A DNA stretch of 64,000 bases, from positions 32,152,001-32,216,000 of the forward strand of contig CM077597.1 of NCBI GenBank assembly GCA_039654915.1, read 5' to 3'. Position numbers and translations under genes: made by a program. Numbering within the stretch: position 1 is the stretch's first letter; every line of letters starts with the position of its first letter. The notes beneath the pieces were generated by a model. That model did not search any database. It had not been told where the DNA came from and was given only the letters and a program-made list of their open reading frames with translations. Shown here piece by piece: positions 35,896-46,664 of the stretch. Source of the stretch: Aquilaria yunnanensis. Taxonomy: Eukaryota; Streptophyta; Magnoliopsida; Malvales; Thymelaeaceae.

Positions 35896-36322
35896 TCAAT
35901 GACACCCCTTGCCTTTGGGTGATGGCGGTGTCACTCTATAGTAGTTTACTCATATAGTCTGAGTGCACCTTGACCTTTACCCTTGGGTGTCTTGACTAAT
36001 ACCCCCATCCTCTGGGCCTACTTATTTAACAACCAAAAAATAAAGTCTCTTAGGCACTTGGAATGATGCCCAAAACTATTCCTTAAGATAGTTCAACCAC
36101 TTGCCTCAATCCACCAACAAAAAAGACCTAGACCCCTAGTCAAGTCCCAACACCTATAACAACTTGAAACCAAAGCCAGAAGATATCCCTAGGTAACAAT
36201 ATAACACTTATGATTAGTGTTAACAAACTATTACTTTGAACAAGGTCTAAACTTGATCTTAGTATCTTACGCCTCACATATTATCTCTAGCTAATATCAC
36301 TAAGCCCTGCTCCAATACCAAC

Positions 36323-38872
36323 TATGGTGGAACACCTAACGTAGATGCATGCAAAAGCAGTTAGCCTGAGTTGTTGGAACTTAAACCACTTTATCACAAT
36401 TGGCTACTTACTACCTAATGTTTAAAAACCCCTATATACAACTACTGTCTAACTTACCCTGCACAAAAAAAATATGCATGAGTTGTTTTGGCAATGTAGA
36501 TAATAAAAAGTAATAATAATTAGAAATCATGCAGTCAGACTTTTAAAACCAATACAAAACAAGCTAAAGCTAGAAAAACAAGGGTTACTTAACCATTAGG
36601 TAATAATCAATTGTTGTACAGGTAAAGATTTTTATGTACAACCCAAAAGTAACCCTTAGTAGCCTAACTCTAAAGACAACAGCTGGTACTAAAAGTACCC
36701 TAAAAGAGGCAATGATGCATCCTAGAGCATACTTTTACTAAGACACTTACCACTTAGCTTCACCCTTTAACTATTTGAGTGTACACCTCAAGGACCTTTC
36801 TTTGGGCCACTTTGTCTCCTAATATGAGGAAACTATGAAAATACTTATGGTTAGTCCAACAAATAATCAAACAAGCCTAGAACCAAAAAAGGTTCATAAA
36901 ACTAGTACCAGCAAAGAAAGTTAGCTTAGTAGTACTTTTAGCTACTAGGCCACTTAACCCCTTAATTTTCTCAATAAGGAACTTAAATAGATTAGCACAA
37001 TAAGTACTCAATAAAGGATTTCAAAGAACTACCTACAATGGGAAAAACATGCAAACCACAAAAGTATGCATATATGTAAACATAATGCACAGAAAGCCCT
37101 ACAAAGAAACACAAAAAAACAAGCACACACATAAAAAATATAATGTGCAACATAATTATGGATGGATGGATGAGACACATACACATGTACTTGCACTTGG
37201 CACTTCTCTTACACCCGCTAGTGGTTATCTTGCTACGAGCTTATACAACTAAGGTACTGAACGCTGCCCCTCACATCCATGACACTTTACCTGAAGAGTC
37301 CCAACAAATTCCCTTTATATAAGTCATCACCTAGACACCTTTATCCATCCATTTATGAGCACTTTAGACTAAGTCATCACCCACTCAATCCTTACCTGCA
37401 TATTTCCCATTCTTGTTTTGTAGGGTAGTTAACCTTAAAGGCTCTACTTATCAGGGCCCTTAGTGGCTTATACTTACCTTGTCCTACACATGGTTGGTAG
37501 ACCCTTGGATCCTTTCCAGTGCCCAGGGGTTTAGAACCATAACCCTTAGGTCACTATGGGTCTAAGACCCATCTTTGCCTCTTTTTAGTGCCCTTTATTT
37601 TTCCTTAAGACAACATTCCCTCTTAGCCCCTCTACTTAACTTAACTACCTCGTCCACCCCTTACTATCATTTTTTTTTCTTACATACCAAGTAAACACTC
37701 TTATGAAGCTCAAAGAGCTTGATTTGGGCCACTTAGCCCACTAGCACTCGAAGATTATAAGCCCTGAACCTTGGGTTGCTAATGTTCTAACACAAACCTT
37801 AGCCTACCTTAGCCTCTTGGGACTTCCTTAAGGGTCCACGGTCAGTTCCTTCACTAGTTACAGGGGTTCAAGATCTCAATCTTAGGTAACTTGAAGCCCC
37901 AAAGATCTCAATCTTAGGTAACTTGAAGCCCCAACCCTTTCTTACAACCATACACAACCTTAACCTTCAAGATATTTGGCACCATAGCCACATCACCTAG
38001 TTTTCCAACTTTCAATGCATTAAAATTATTTGGGAGTTGAGTAATTCTTAATTTCAGCATTGCTTAGGCTTTAGGGATGTCCAAGGACACTTAGAAGCAA
38101 TATTGGAAGGCTTTGAGACACCCCCCAACTCAAACCCAAAAGTGCCCTAGTGCTACAGCTTGAGGGCTGGCATTGCAGCACCAAGGGCCATTTCTTTTAG
38201 GATCTTGCTAGGTCTACCTTGGTGCTATAGAGTGGATTAGAACTGTGGCACTAGGGTACAACCCCAGTAGGCTTACCTGGGTGCTGTAGCATGGGCATGG
38301 GTGTTGCAACTCCAAGGGCCTGTAGCCCTTTTTCCTTTTCATGGTTTCTTGGTTCCACCATAAAGAATCCTTATCCAACTCACCCCAAACTTACTCCCAA
38401 GCTCAAATACAACTTAAATGCATTGTTTTGGCTTAGAAAACACTTAAAATCCTTTACATCAACTCCATTTATGGAAGATCTAAGCAAGTTTACACACTAT
38501 TCACTAATGAGCTTCAATGGTGTTCTTTAAAGTTCCAAGCAAAATCCTTCACGTTGGGCACTTAATTAAGCTTAGGAAAGACCAACATATGTACCCAATC
38601 ATGTAAGAACTAAACCTAAGTTATTAAATGAATGATTGTCCTGATTTTTAGCTCAAACTTACTCGAACACTCCCAAAATGCCACAAATACACATTTGTTT
38701 TGGGAAAAATTACCAAAATACCCACAATGAGCATTAGGCACCTTTAATGACTTCAAAATCTTCTAAAACTTAACAAACTCATTTAAATTGCATGATAAGA
38801 CCTAAAATGAAGTACTTAACTTGGATTTTGTCTTACTGTCTGAGCTGGTTCTGTACTTGGTAGGCATTTAAA
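36323..38872 (-). repeat. Element B 5' LTR
   Basis: Matches 28407-31270 in the same orientation and the reverse complement of the solo LTR 4928-7671. It lacks about 300 bp present in the left copy and carries a local duplication of about 45 bp near 37870-37930 (AGATCTCAATCTTAGGTAAC twice). Confidence 0.85.
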
Positions 38873-38877
38873 CTCAT

Positions 38878-39580
38878 CATTTGTGATGTTGGCTCAGATC
38901 AAGATCATCTTTAGCTCTTATGGTAATCCTCCACAAATTCATTTCCTTGTACCAACCTTTGAAGTTTCTGGCACTGATCGCTGTAATAATATCTTGGAAT
39001 AAACACTTTTCTCATCAAGGCTTTAAGCTCTTTCCAAGTCTGAATGGGCTCTTCTTCATTCATGCACCATGTGATTACAACCCAATTCTACCGTACAAGA
39101 GCATAGTCAGTGAACTCAACAATGATTATTTTTACCATCTTCTCTTATGAATATTGATCAATCAAAGACCATCCCAATTTTTTACTCTGACTCTTAATCC
39201 GCATTTGGGCCACTCATTCCTTGGAAAGGTTAGATGTTGAGCTTAATGAAGCTCAAGTTATCATCAAGCTTTGGTGCTCCTCCCTTGGCAACATGGATGA
39301 CTGTTGGCTAGTGCTCCATATGTCATCTTCACCATCAAACTTCTCCACCTCCTTAGGCGCCTTTTCTGCCCTATACATGGAATTGTTCCTTCTTTGATCC
39401 TTGACCTAAGACTCCTCTCAATTGGACACATGGTTGCTAGGCTCAGCTAGCTTCCTTTCATTAATATCTAATCTAGCCAAGACTTTCTCAAACATAGAAT
39501 GCATAGCCTTAAACTCCAAATTATTATCATACTTCCCCTTGAGCTCTTAGTCATGATTCCTGAAATGTAAAGACACTGTA
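38878..39580 (-). pseudogene. Gypsy A gag, N-terminal half
   Basis: Minus-strand pieces VKIIIVEFTDYALVRYNWVV and EEEPIQTWKELKALMRKVFI, then QKLQRLVQGNEFVEDYHK, are the signature of the retrotransposon gag domain. Stops occur upstream. The frame is cut by element B. Confidence 0.8.
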
Positions 39581-40386
39581 TAAGAACTTGCCTAATTTGT
39601 TAGTGGGAAAGATCAATAATACTTACTAGCAAAACCCATATCCAGAGTTCTAAGAAAACTAGGCTCAAAGAACACAAGAAATTTATGAAATCTTTGGAAA
39701 CAAAATTTTAAGGATATACAATTGAAATTAGAAAGCTCCAACAAGAATGATTGGTAGAACATGAGAAAGAAAGTAGTTTAGCTCAAAAATTTACAATTGA
39801 TTAGAGAACAAGTAAAATTAAGTCTTTGAGGGTATATATTGTTTTAAAGTTGTCAGAGGTTGAATGTAATTCTTACTGGAAATCATAATTTTTAGCTTTT
39901 AGGATTGTTTTCTTACTTCACAAGAAATAAACAAAATTAGGTTTTTGGTAGCAAAGGCCTTTTGAATTGAAATTTGTATTGAATGAGGTTTTGAAATCTT
40001 GAAGCAACATAATCTAAATTGATCTTTCCTTTTTTGATTTGGGAGTTGAATAAATGAAGTTAGTACAACAAACACAAGATGATTCTTTTTGGATGAGATG
40101 GGATGAGATTGACCAGAAATAAAAGATAAAGGGGTTTAGGGTAGAAGGAAGTTAAAACAACAAGAAGATAACAAAACAAATTGGATGAAAGGACTCAAAG
40201 AATTTGGACTTGTTGACATCAAAATAGTGAACGAAGACCTGAAACAAAAGGAAGAAACTCAAGGTTAAACTTGGAATGATAAAAACCAAAACAAAAACAA
40301 GCAAGAATTGATATAACAAAAAGGAAGAATAAACAAGTTTTAAGATATGTCTTCTAGATGGAACTTATGGCTCTAATACTAACTTA
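39581..40386. other. Gypsy A leader between 5' LTR and gag
   Basis: AT-rich, purine-biased on the plus strand, no frame of note. Next to the LTR (40360-40386) lies the degenerate primer-binding site on the minus strand. Confidence 0.45.
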
Positions 40387-41126
40387 TGCAAGACCACATC
40401 GTAAACACTCTAAGATTAGCTTCAAGTTCCACAAACACACACTTTCAGATTGGATTGAATGTTTGAGAAACAAAGATCACACAGTTCCTTGGACACTAAG
40501 TAAAGTTCCACAAAACCTGGGAAAGATTGCTTTACTAGCAAGAAGAATATCAATGATCAAATTCTTGACAATAAAAGAGCTTAGGTGGCCTTAAATAAAG
40601 TTACTTTGGCCATGATACTCACAAAACCCTAAAGCTTATTGAACTAGAATTCCCAGTCCTTTATCAAACCTTAAATGACTTGATTCACTATAAAGGGCCC
40701 TAATTTGGGTCCATAGCATGCCCTCCCCACAAAATATGTGTTAAATTAAGTTTTAAGACACAATAAGACTGAAAAAAAACATAGGTTGTCCATAACAAAC
40801 TTAGACGGGTGTACCAAATGCTAAATAATGTGAAATATCCCATGGGAGCTTTTTAGGTGCTACCCATGTGCGCCTTCATATGCTCCTTAGGGTTCATGGT
40901 CATGCCTAAACCTTTCTCTTCAAGGTTGCCCCCTAGCTTCTAATATGTGAATCCAAGCATCAAAAGGCATAGAATGTCACTAGTCCTAGGTGCTAAAACC
41001 ATTATGATCATACAAAGGCTTGAAAAGCCATGCAATATGCCCATGGTGTGCATCCTTGAGCTTTCAGGATCTTTTCCTAGTTATTGGTCTAGTACTGATC
41101 TTGAAGATAGGAGAATCTTATCTTCA
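40387..41126 (-). repeat. Gypsy A 5' LTR
   Basis: Pairs with 24104-24855. Starts TGCAAGACC and ends ATCTTCA on the plus strand. Confidence 0.85.
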
Positions 41127-41977
41127 TGGTAGTCATTGAATAGTATTTTTCCTCAACTAAAGAATTGGAGACTGTGACTTGTTTCTTGGACTTCTATAAG
41201 ATAGGAGAATCACCAAGGTGTATAACAAATCCAGTTATAAATCAGAGAGTTGTAAGACAACTAGTCCAATTCGCATCATAAAAACTTTTTAAAATGAAAT
41301 CTCCTTGAGAAGGGAACAAGATGCCTTGGCTCGATGTACCTTTTAAGTAGCAAAGTACTTGTCGTGCAGCATCAAGATGGGCTCAGTTTGGCTACTACAT
41401 GAATTGACTTAGAAGATTAACGGTGAAAGCAATATTCAGTCTCATGATCATCAAATAAATCAATTTGCCTATAAGTTGATGATAAGTATTAGGATCCTCA
41501 AGAGGTTGTGCTTACATCGACCCAAGATAATGTTGTTGTTGAATTGGAAAGGATGCTGATTTAGATCCTAACATCCTTGTCTCATACAAAATGTCCAAAT
41601 TATATTTCCATTGTGAAAGAAATGTAGCTTGCTTTGACCAAGTTGCCTCCAAGCTGAGAAAATATCTTAGCTTTCCCAAATCCTTAATGTAAAATGTGGT
41701 GTGTAGGTATTATTTTAATTATGTGATGAGGTTATAATCATTGCCTGCATGATTATATCATCAACATATACCAGAATTGCAACAAAAATTTTATTAAAAT
41801 TCATTGTAAATAAAGAATGATCTGCTTTGGATTGCTAGAAACCATAAGTTTTCAATGCTTCAAAGAATTTTAAGTACCATTCTTAAAGTGCCTATTTAGG
41901 CACATATAAGGATTTCTTCAACCTACACACACGTTTGTCGTTGGGTGCAACAAATCATGGGGAAGGTTTCATTTATA
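41127..41977 (-). pseudogene. Copia reverse transcriptase C-part and RNase H N-part
   Basis: Minus-strand translation shows AILVYVDDII at about 41752-41780, with the catalytic YVDD box. Further on it shows QGILFPSQGDF, YDANWTSCLTT, DSPIL and KSKKQVTVSNS pieces typical of Copia RNase H. Stops are present. The gene is cut at 41978-41982 by element C and at 41126 by gypsy A. Confidence 0.8.
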
Positions 41978-42776
41978 TTACCTGTCATACCCGGAAAGGA
42001 CTAAATGACTAAGTCCCGGGTTAAGTGGAGTAAAGACAGAAAAAGTTTCCAAATTTGGAAACTTGGCAAAAAAATTTTGGAGACTTGGAATTTATTAAGG
42101 AATGGGCATTAATGAGTGTTGGACACTCCAAGGATCATGCTTGGCTTAGGCCAAGAGTTGTGATGATGATATTGGTGGAAATTGAAATTGAGGGACTCAA
42201 TTGCACAAAGAAAAGTTGGGTGGGAGGACTCAATTGCAAAGTTGGAGAAAGATGGAGGACCAAGTAAGTAATTTGGCCATTTTGCATGAAAAATATATGC
42301 ATGACCAGCCACCCCATGTTACCAATTTAAATTTGGCCTACTACACATTCCACTCATCATTTATTTTATTCCTCCACTATTCTTGTCTCCCACTTCCTAT
42401 TAAACTATTATTGTTTGGCCACCCATGTCTCCCACTCACATATTAATTATTTGCCCATCACATGCTTGTCTCCCACTTATGCTCCACTATCATTGTTTAT
42501 TTGCTCCACTCATATTTGTTTATTACCCATTAAACTAATCCTCCACTACAAATTCCACTAAGATAATTTATTCCCCCATTATCCTTTGTCTATTATTGTT
42601 TAATGGCTCCAAGATATCCCATTAAACTATTCCCCCCACTCACATTTGTCTATTGCTTATTTTAATTGCCATTTGACCATTCTCCCACAACTTTGAAATT
42701 GAATGGCCGGCCATTGCTTCCAAATATGCATTTCACATGCATTTGGCTTGCATTTCTTCTAATTGGAAGCACTAAA

Positions 42777-44024
42777 TTCGGCCATGCTCTTGTTTTACCA
42801 TTCAAACACTTAATTCTCTCTCTCTCTAGCACCAAGTGCTCTCATTTGCTCTCCCTTCTCTCTAAAACCAGCCATGGTGTTCTTCCAAGTTCATCATCTT
42901 CTTCCTCCCTCAACAAATTCGGCCATGACCAAAATCCAAGCTTTTCCCACATGCAAACACATTTCCATGAAGCTTTCAACCTCCTAAACACATCTAGACC
43001 AAAATCGAAGAGAGATGTCAAGGGAAACCCATGGAAAAATGCTTGAGAATATTCGGCCATGATGAGAAAATGGTGTTCTTGAGCTCATCTCAAGAGCTCA
43101 TGAGCATGCTTGGCATTTCTAAGCTATGAGAAGCAAGGAAGTGAAGAAGAACATCAAGAAACAAGCTCTTGAATTTTCGGCCATGGAGGAACTTAGTGTT
43201 CTTGAGCTTCACACATGATCTCATGAACATGCATGGCATTTCTAAGCCATGAGGAGCAAGAAAAACAAGGAAAACGTCAAGGAAGAACAAGCTCAAGATT
43301 CGGCCATAAACAAGGTTGTAAGTGAATCATGTTTTCATTGTTAATTCCTTGTGTTTTGAGCTAGATATTACTTTTTAATGCTTTGTATTTGCTGGATTTT
43401 TGCAAGGAAAATCAAGTGAAGGTTCGGCCATGGAGGATTTATAGTGCTCTTGGACTCAACTTGAGAGTTCAAGGCATGCATGGCACTTTTAAGCCATCAA
43501 AAGCAAGGAAATGGAGGAGAACTCCAAGAAAAGCAAGGATGAAGTTTCGGCCATGAATGTCCATGGAATTTTGAGGCTTGAAACCAAGTGTTCTTGGTGC
43601 CTTGAGGCTTGTATAGCCTTTCCAAGCAAAGAAACAAACAAAAGATGCAAAGAAAAGCAAGGAGTATATTCGGCCAAATGGGTATTTTTGGCATGCAAGC
43701 TTGAAACCAAGTGTTCTTGGTTGTGAAGATGTTCTTGTGAGTGTACATGTTGATGGCCAAAAGTTGGATGCAAAAAGAGAAGATTTATGAGCAAAAATCA
43801 AGCTTGAAAGATTCGGCCATATGTTGATTTTAATATCTTGGCATGTTAGCCATGTGTAGAAGTTTTATGAGCAAAAAATCAAGCTTGAAAAATTCGGCCA
43901 TATGTTGATTTTAATATCTTGGCATGTTAGCCATGTGGAGCCAAGTGTTCTTGGCATATTTTGAGTCCTAGATGACTTGTACAAGCAAAAATCACAAAGA
44001 AGAAATGAAGCATGCATTCGGCCA
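42777..44024 (+). repeat. TTCGGCCA motif repeated at about 124-bp intervals in the C LTR
   Basis: TTCGGCCA occurs at 42777, 42918, 43052, 43176, 43299, 43423, 43546, 43669, 43812, 43893 and 44017. Most spacings are 123-124 bp. Surrounding words (GCATGGCA, AAGCCAT, CAAGTGTTCTTGG, AAGCAAGGAA) also recur, so this is a degenerate tandem repeat. The same array is in the right LTR, 7757 bases later. Confidence 0.9.
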
Positions 44025-44368
44025 TGGTGCCAATTTTTGGCAGATGTGTGTTAACCAAGTAATTTGGTGGCAAAAGTGTTCACAAGGAAAATTTGGGACT
44101 AAAGTGGCAAAGAAGAATTCAAGGACAATTCTGTCAACAATTGTTCTTGAGGTGCTTGAGTGGAAAACCCAGAGTTTTGAGTAATATTGGCCAAATGGAC
44201 CATAATGGCATTATTGGCAAGTGGGCTACTTTGACTCAACACTTGGGCTAAATCCTGAAAAGGTTAATATAGGCCCAAGTCCTGAAGATGTATATTGGGC
44301 CTAAAGGCTGAATTGGGCTAAATCCTGAAAAGGTTAATATAGGCCCAAGTCCAGAAGAGAATTAAAAG

Positions 44369-44625
44369 GCCAAGTGGGCCTGAGAAGATAAAAGGCCAAG
44401 TGGGCCTGAGGAATTAAAAGGCCAAGTGGGCCTGAGTTAATAAAAGGCCAGTTGGGCCTGAGTTCCAGAACAGGCCAAGTGGGCCTGGGTTCCATAGAAG
44501 GCCAAGTGGGCCTGAGTTCCTGGAAAGCCCAAGTTGGGCCAAGATTTCAGAAAAGGCCAATTGGGCCTAAACTTCCAGAAAAGGCCAATTGGGCCTACAC
44601 TTTCAGAAAAGGCCAAGTTGGGCCT
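44369..44625 (+). repeat. GGCCAAGTGGGCCTGAG array in the C LTR
   Basis: Ten units of the form AAAGGCCAAGTGGGCC or AAAGGCCAATTGGGCC follow one another at about 25-32 bp. Each unit is nearly self-complementary through GGCC/GGCC. Related GGGCTACA words continue to about 44750. Duplicated in the right LTR. Confidence 0.9.
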
Positions 44626-45139
44626 CAATTCACAGCAAGGCGAAAATGGGCTACAATTCACTACATGGGCTACATAGGCAAACTTGGGCTAAATTGGCAG
44701 CAATGGCTACATTGGCCATCTTGGCTATAATGCCAACATTGGCTACAATTGGAATTGGACTTTAACCAAGAAGGGTAATTATGGGGCCTTTCCTCTTTAA
44801 GTAAGGTTGAGTAAGTTAAACCAAGAGTCCTTGGTAAATTATGGTTCTCATGGTTCATGAAAAGTAAGAAATTAACTTGCTAGTGTATTGGGCTTTATAG
44901 GTCCATTAAGGCAAGGGCAAAGTTACAACAACAAACAAAGCAAAGCAAGGCAAAGACAATGAGCAAAAAGGTTATACAAATGGTGGTAAGAATCCCAATA
45001 CTCACTCTCCATGGTATATTTTCCATGTCCTTTCAGTGTGAGTATTAGTGCCCCTATGTGATGGTCAAAGCACCAAGTGACCATAGGTGTGCATGTCAGG
45101 GCTACGTGGTTGTTACTTTTGTGAGGTCTCATGTACTTT

Positions 45140-45256
45140 CTTAGTTTAATAATTGGGCACATAAGTGCGTATTGGACGAGGATCGTTGCTTCGGCAACTA
45201 TGGATAATTGGGCACATAAGTGCGTACTGGGCGAGGTGGTGTTGCTTCGGCAACGA
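45140..45256 (+). repeat. Duplicated 55-bp unit with UUCG-tetraloop hairpins in the C LTR
   Basis: Two units each contain GGGCACATAAGTGCGTA followed by GTTGCTTCGGCAAC (45185-45198 and 45241-45254). As RNA the latter is a five-pair stem closed by C-G around UUCG, an especially stable loop class. The first part, GCACATAAGTGC, is also an inverted repeat. Copies lie in the right LTR at 52942-52955 and 52998-53011. Confidence 0.85.
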
Positions 45257-46652
45257 TGGTATACTCATGAGTAGAATAGCAAGCATTTGGGTCTTGGTAT
45301 CGAGTTTGGCCAACTCGGTCCCAAGATAATGAGCTCAGATAAGATAAAAAAAGAAAAATGGTCGACCGGAAATGGTTATGCAAATGCGAATGCTTGCGAT
45401 GCCCACAGGTTACGAGGAACAGTGGTGTGTGCGTTGAGTTGTGTGCTTCTCTGAAATTGTTTGTGCATGCTGACCCTGATTATTATTATTATTATTGCTA
45501 TCATGCCATACTGTGTGTTTTCTTGTTTTAGTGTTTTCCTTTGCAGGAATATGGAAAATGCCATTACGTTCTTGGCACACTTTGGCTTTAAAAGCCGGAT
45601 ATGACTATGAAAGTCATGAGATACCTACCTCACGCCGGGATTCTTATTGAGTTTTATAACTCACCCGCCCTGCTAAACATTTTTCAGGAAATGGATGGCT
45701 TGATAGATCAAGCGAGGAGTACCAGAGTACTCGTTACGATACACTAAAAGGTTGGGTATGTGTATAGTGATGCTCAGTAAAATCATATGCTCAAAGTGAC
45801 TTGTGTGGTATAGATTGCTTGTGGAACAAGCTAATGTTGTGGACTTACCTGTGCAGGATATGGAGTCTAGAAGTTGTGGGAACAAGGTCTATAAGGTGGA
45901 TTGTGTTCCATGTCTATTTGAGTTACAGATTAAGTAGAGATGAAAACTTGGTCTGTAAAACTTGAACCTAGATAAACTTAGACATAAAGCATTCCTTGGT
46001 ATGTTTTCCAAGTAGGTGATGCTTGTTTGCTGTGCTATGGATAGGCATAGCTCTGGTTGACTTATGATGATGAACTTTGCCTTGGATGGATGACTATGAT
46101 GAATAATGCCATGATGGATATTCATGTTATGTGTACTAGACTTGGCTGATGCTCATGGACATGCAAATATGTTTTCAAACTTGAAAATAAGATGGGCTTC
46201 TTTGTTGCCATGCATTGGACTAGTACACTTGATGGGCACACATTCTATGCACTTACTGGACTAAGTGATTGCTTTGCTTGAATTGCAAGATTGATTGGCT
46301 GAATATGTGTACCTAAGGAAGGATCTCCAGTGAACCTAGATTTGTATGGAGTTGGTTGCTGATTTGATAAGATGGCATCTAAGAGCATTATGTGCATGAA
46401 AATCTGTTAAGTTGAGAAAGCTCATAATTGGAACACTAAAATTCCACATAGGTGCTAGCTTGACCTTAAAGAGCACCCTGAAACATATTGAAGGTAAATA
46501 ATCAATCAAGCTAGAACCAGATTAGATCCTGGACTCTCACGCCGTAGGTGCTCGTAGTATTAAATAAAGCCCCTCAAATGTGAATAACTTCCGCTGCAAG
46601 CTTTGATAATTGGGCCCAGATGGGCCAGGGGCAGTACGGGGCGTGACAGAAG

Positions 46653-46664
46653 TGGTATCAGAGC
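46653..46664 (+). other. Primer-binding site of element C (initiator Met tRNA type)
   Basis: TGGTATCAGAGC lies four bases after the left LTR and is the usual plant initiator-Met primer sequence. Confidence 0.9.

Larger units (their letters stand above)
28407..38872 (-). mobile_element. Large-LTR retrotransposon B, apparently without coding sequence
   Basis: LTRs 28407-31270 and 36323-38872 (2.86 and 2.55 kb) are related over their length. The minus strand just inside the right (5') LTR reads GTTGGTATTGGAGC (36309-36322), an initiator-Met-like primer site, and a purine-rich GAGGGAGAA lies just inside the left LTR. The flanks are TTCAT (28402-28406) and CTCAT (38873-38877), a near-match duplication. 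The gag gene of element A is cut at exactly these points. The internal region without the solo LTR is about 3.6 kb, and I see no gag or pol motif in it, so B looks non-autonomous (LARD-like). Confidence 0.8.
24104..41126 (-). mobile_element. Ty3/gypsy retrotransposon A, nested in copia and split by element B
   Basis: LTRs are 24104-24855 (3') and 40387-41126 (5'), related but clearly diverged. Just inside the 5' LTR the minus strand reads TTAGTATTAGAGCC, close to the initiator-Met primer site. Order on the minus strand: gag N-half (39580 to 38878), element B, gag C-half (28401 to 28150), protease, reverse transcriptase, RNase H, integrase, then the tail beside the 3' LTR with a purine-rich tract. 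Integrase after RNase H marks gypsy. The flanking 5-mers (TATGA and TGGTA) are no longer identical, but copia RNase H continues on both sides. Confidence 0.85.
41983..46648 (+). repeat. Element C left (5') LTR, 4666 bp
   Basis: Starts TGTCATACCCGG and ends GGGGCGTGACA. The offset to the right LTR is a constant 7757 bases throughout, so there are no net indels. I found two differences: 46051 C against 53808 T, and 46285 G against 54042 A. It carries several open frames that are identical in both copies, but none has a recognisable domain. Confidence 0.97.

Noticed and set aside
31271..36322. Searched for gag-pol in the internal region of element B
   Set aside because: No reverse transcriptase, integrase, RNase H or gag motif was recognisable on either strand; the short frames there look random.
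42666..43046. 126-codon frame in the C LTR (and its copy at 50423)
   Set aside because: It is identical in both LTRs only because the LTRs are young; no known domain, and it sits within the repeat array.
44437..44730. Repetitive peptides such as AQVGLGSIEGQVG and its complement
   Set aside because: These are translations of the GGCC/GGGCC array, open on both strands because of the repeat unit.
46653..46664. tRNA-like match
   Set aside because: It is only the 12-base primer-binding site of element C; no cloverleaf is present.
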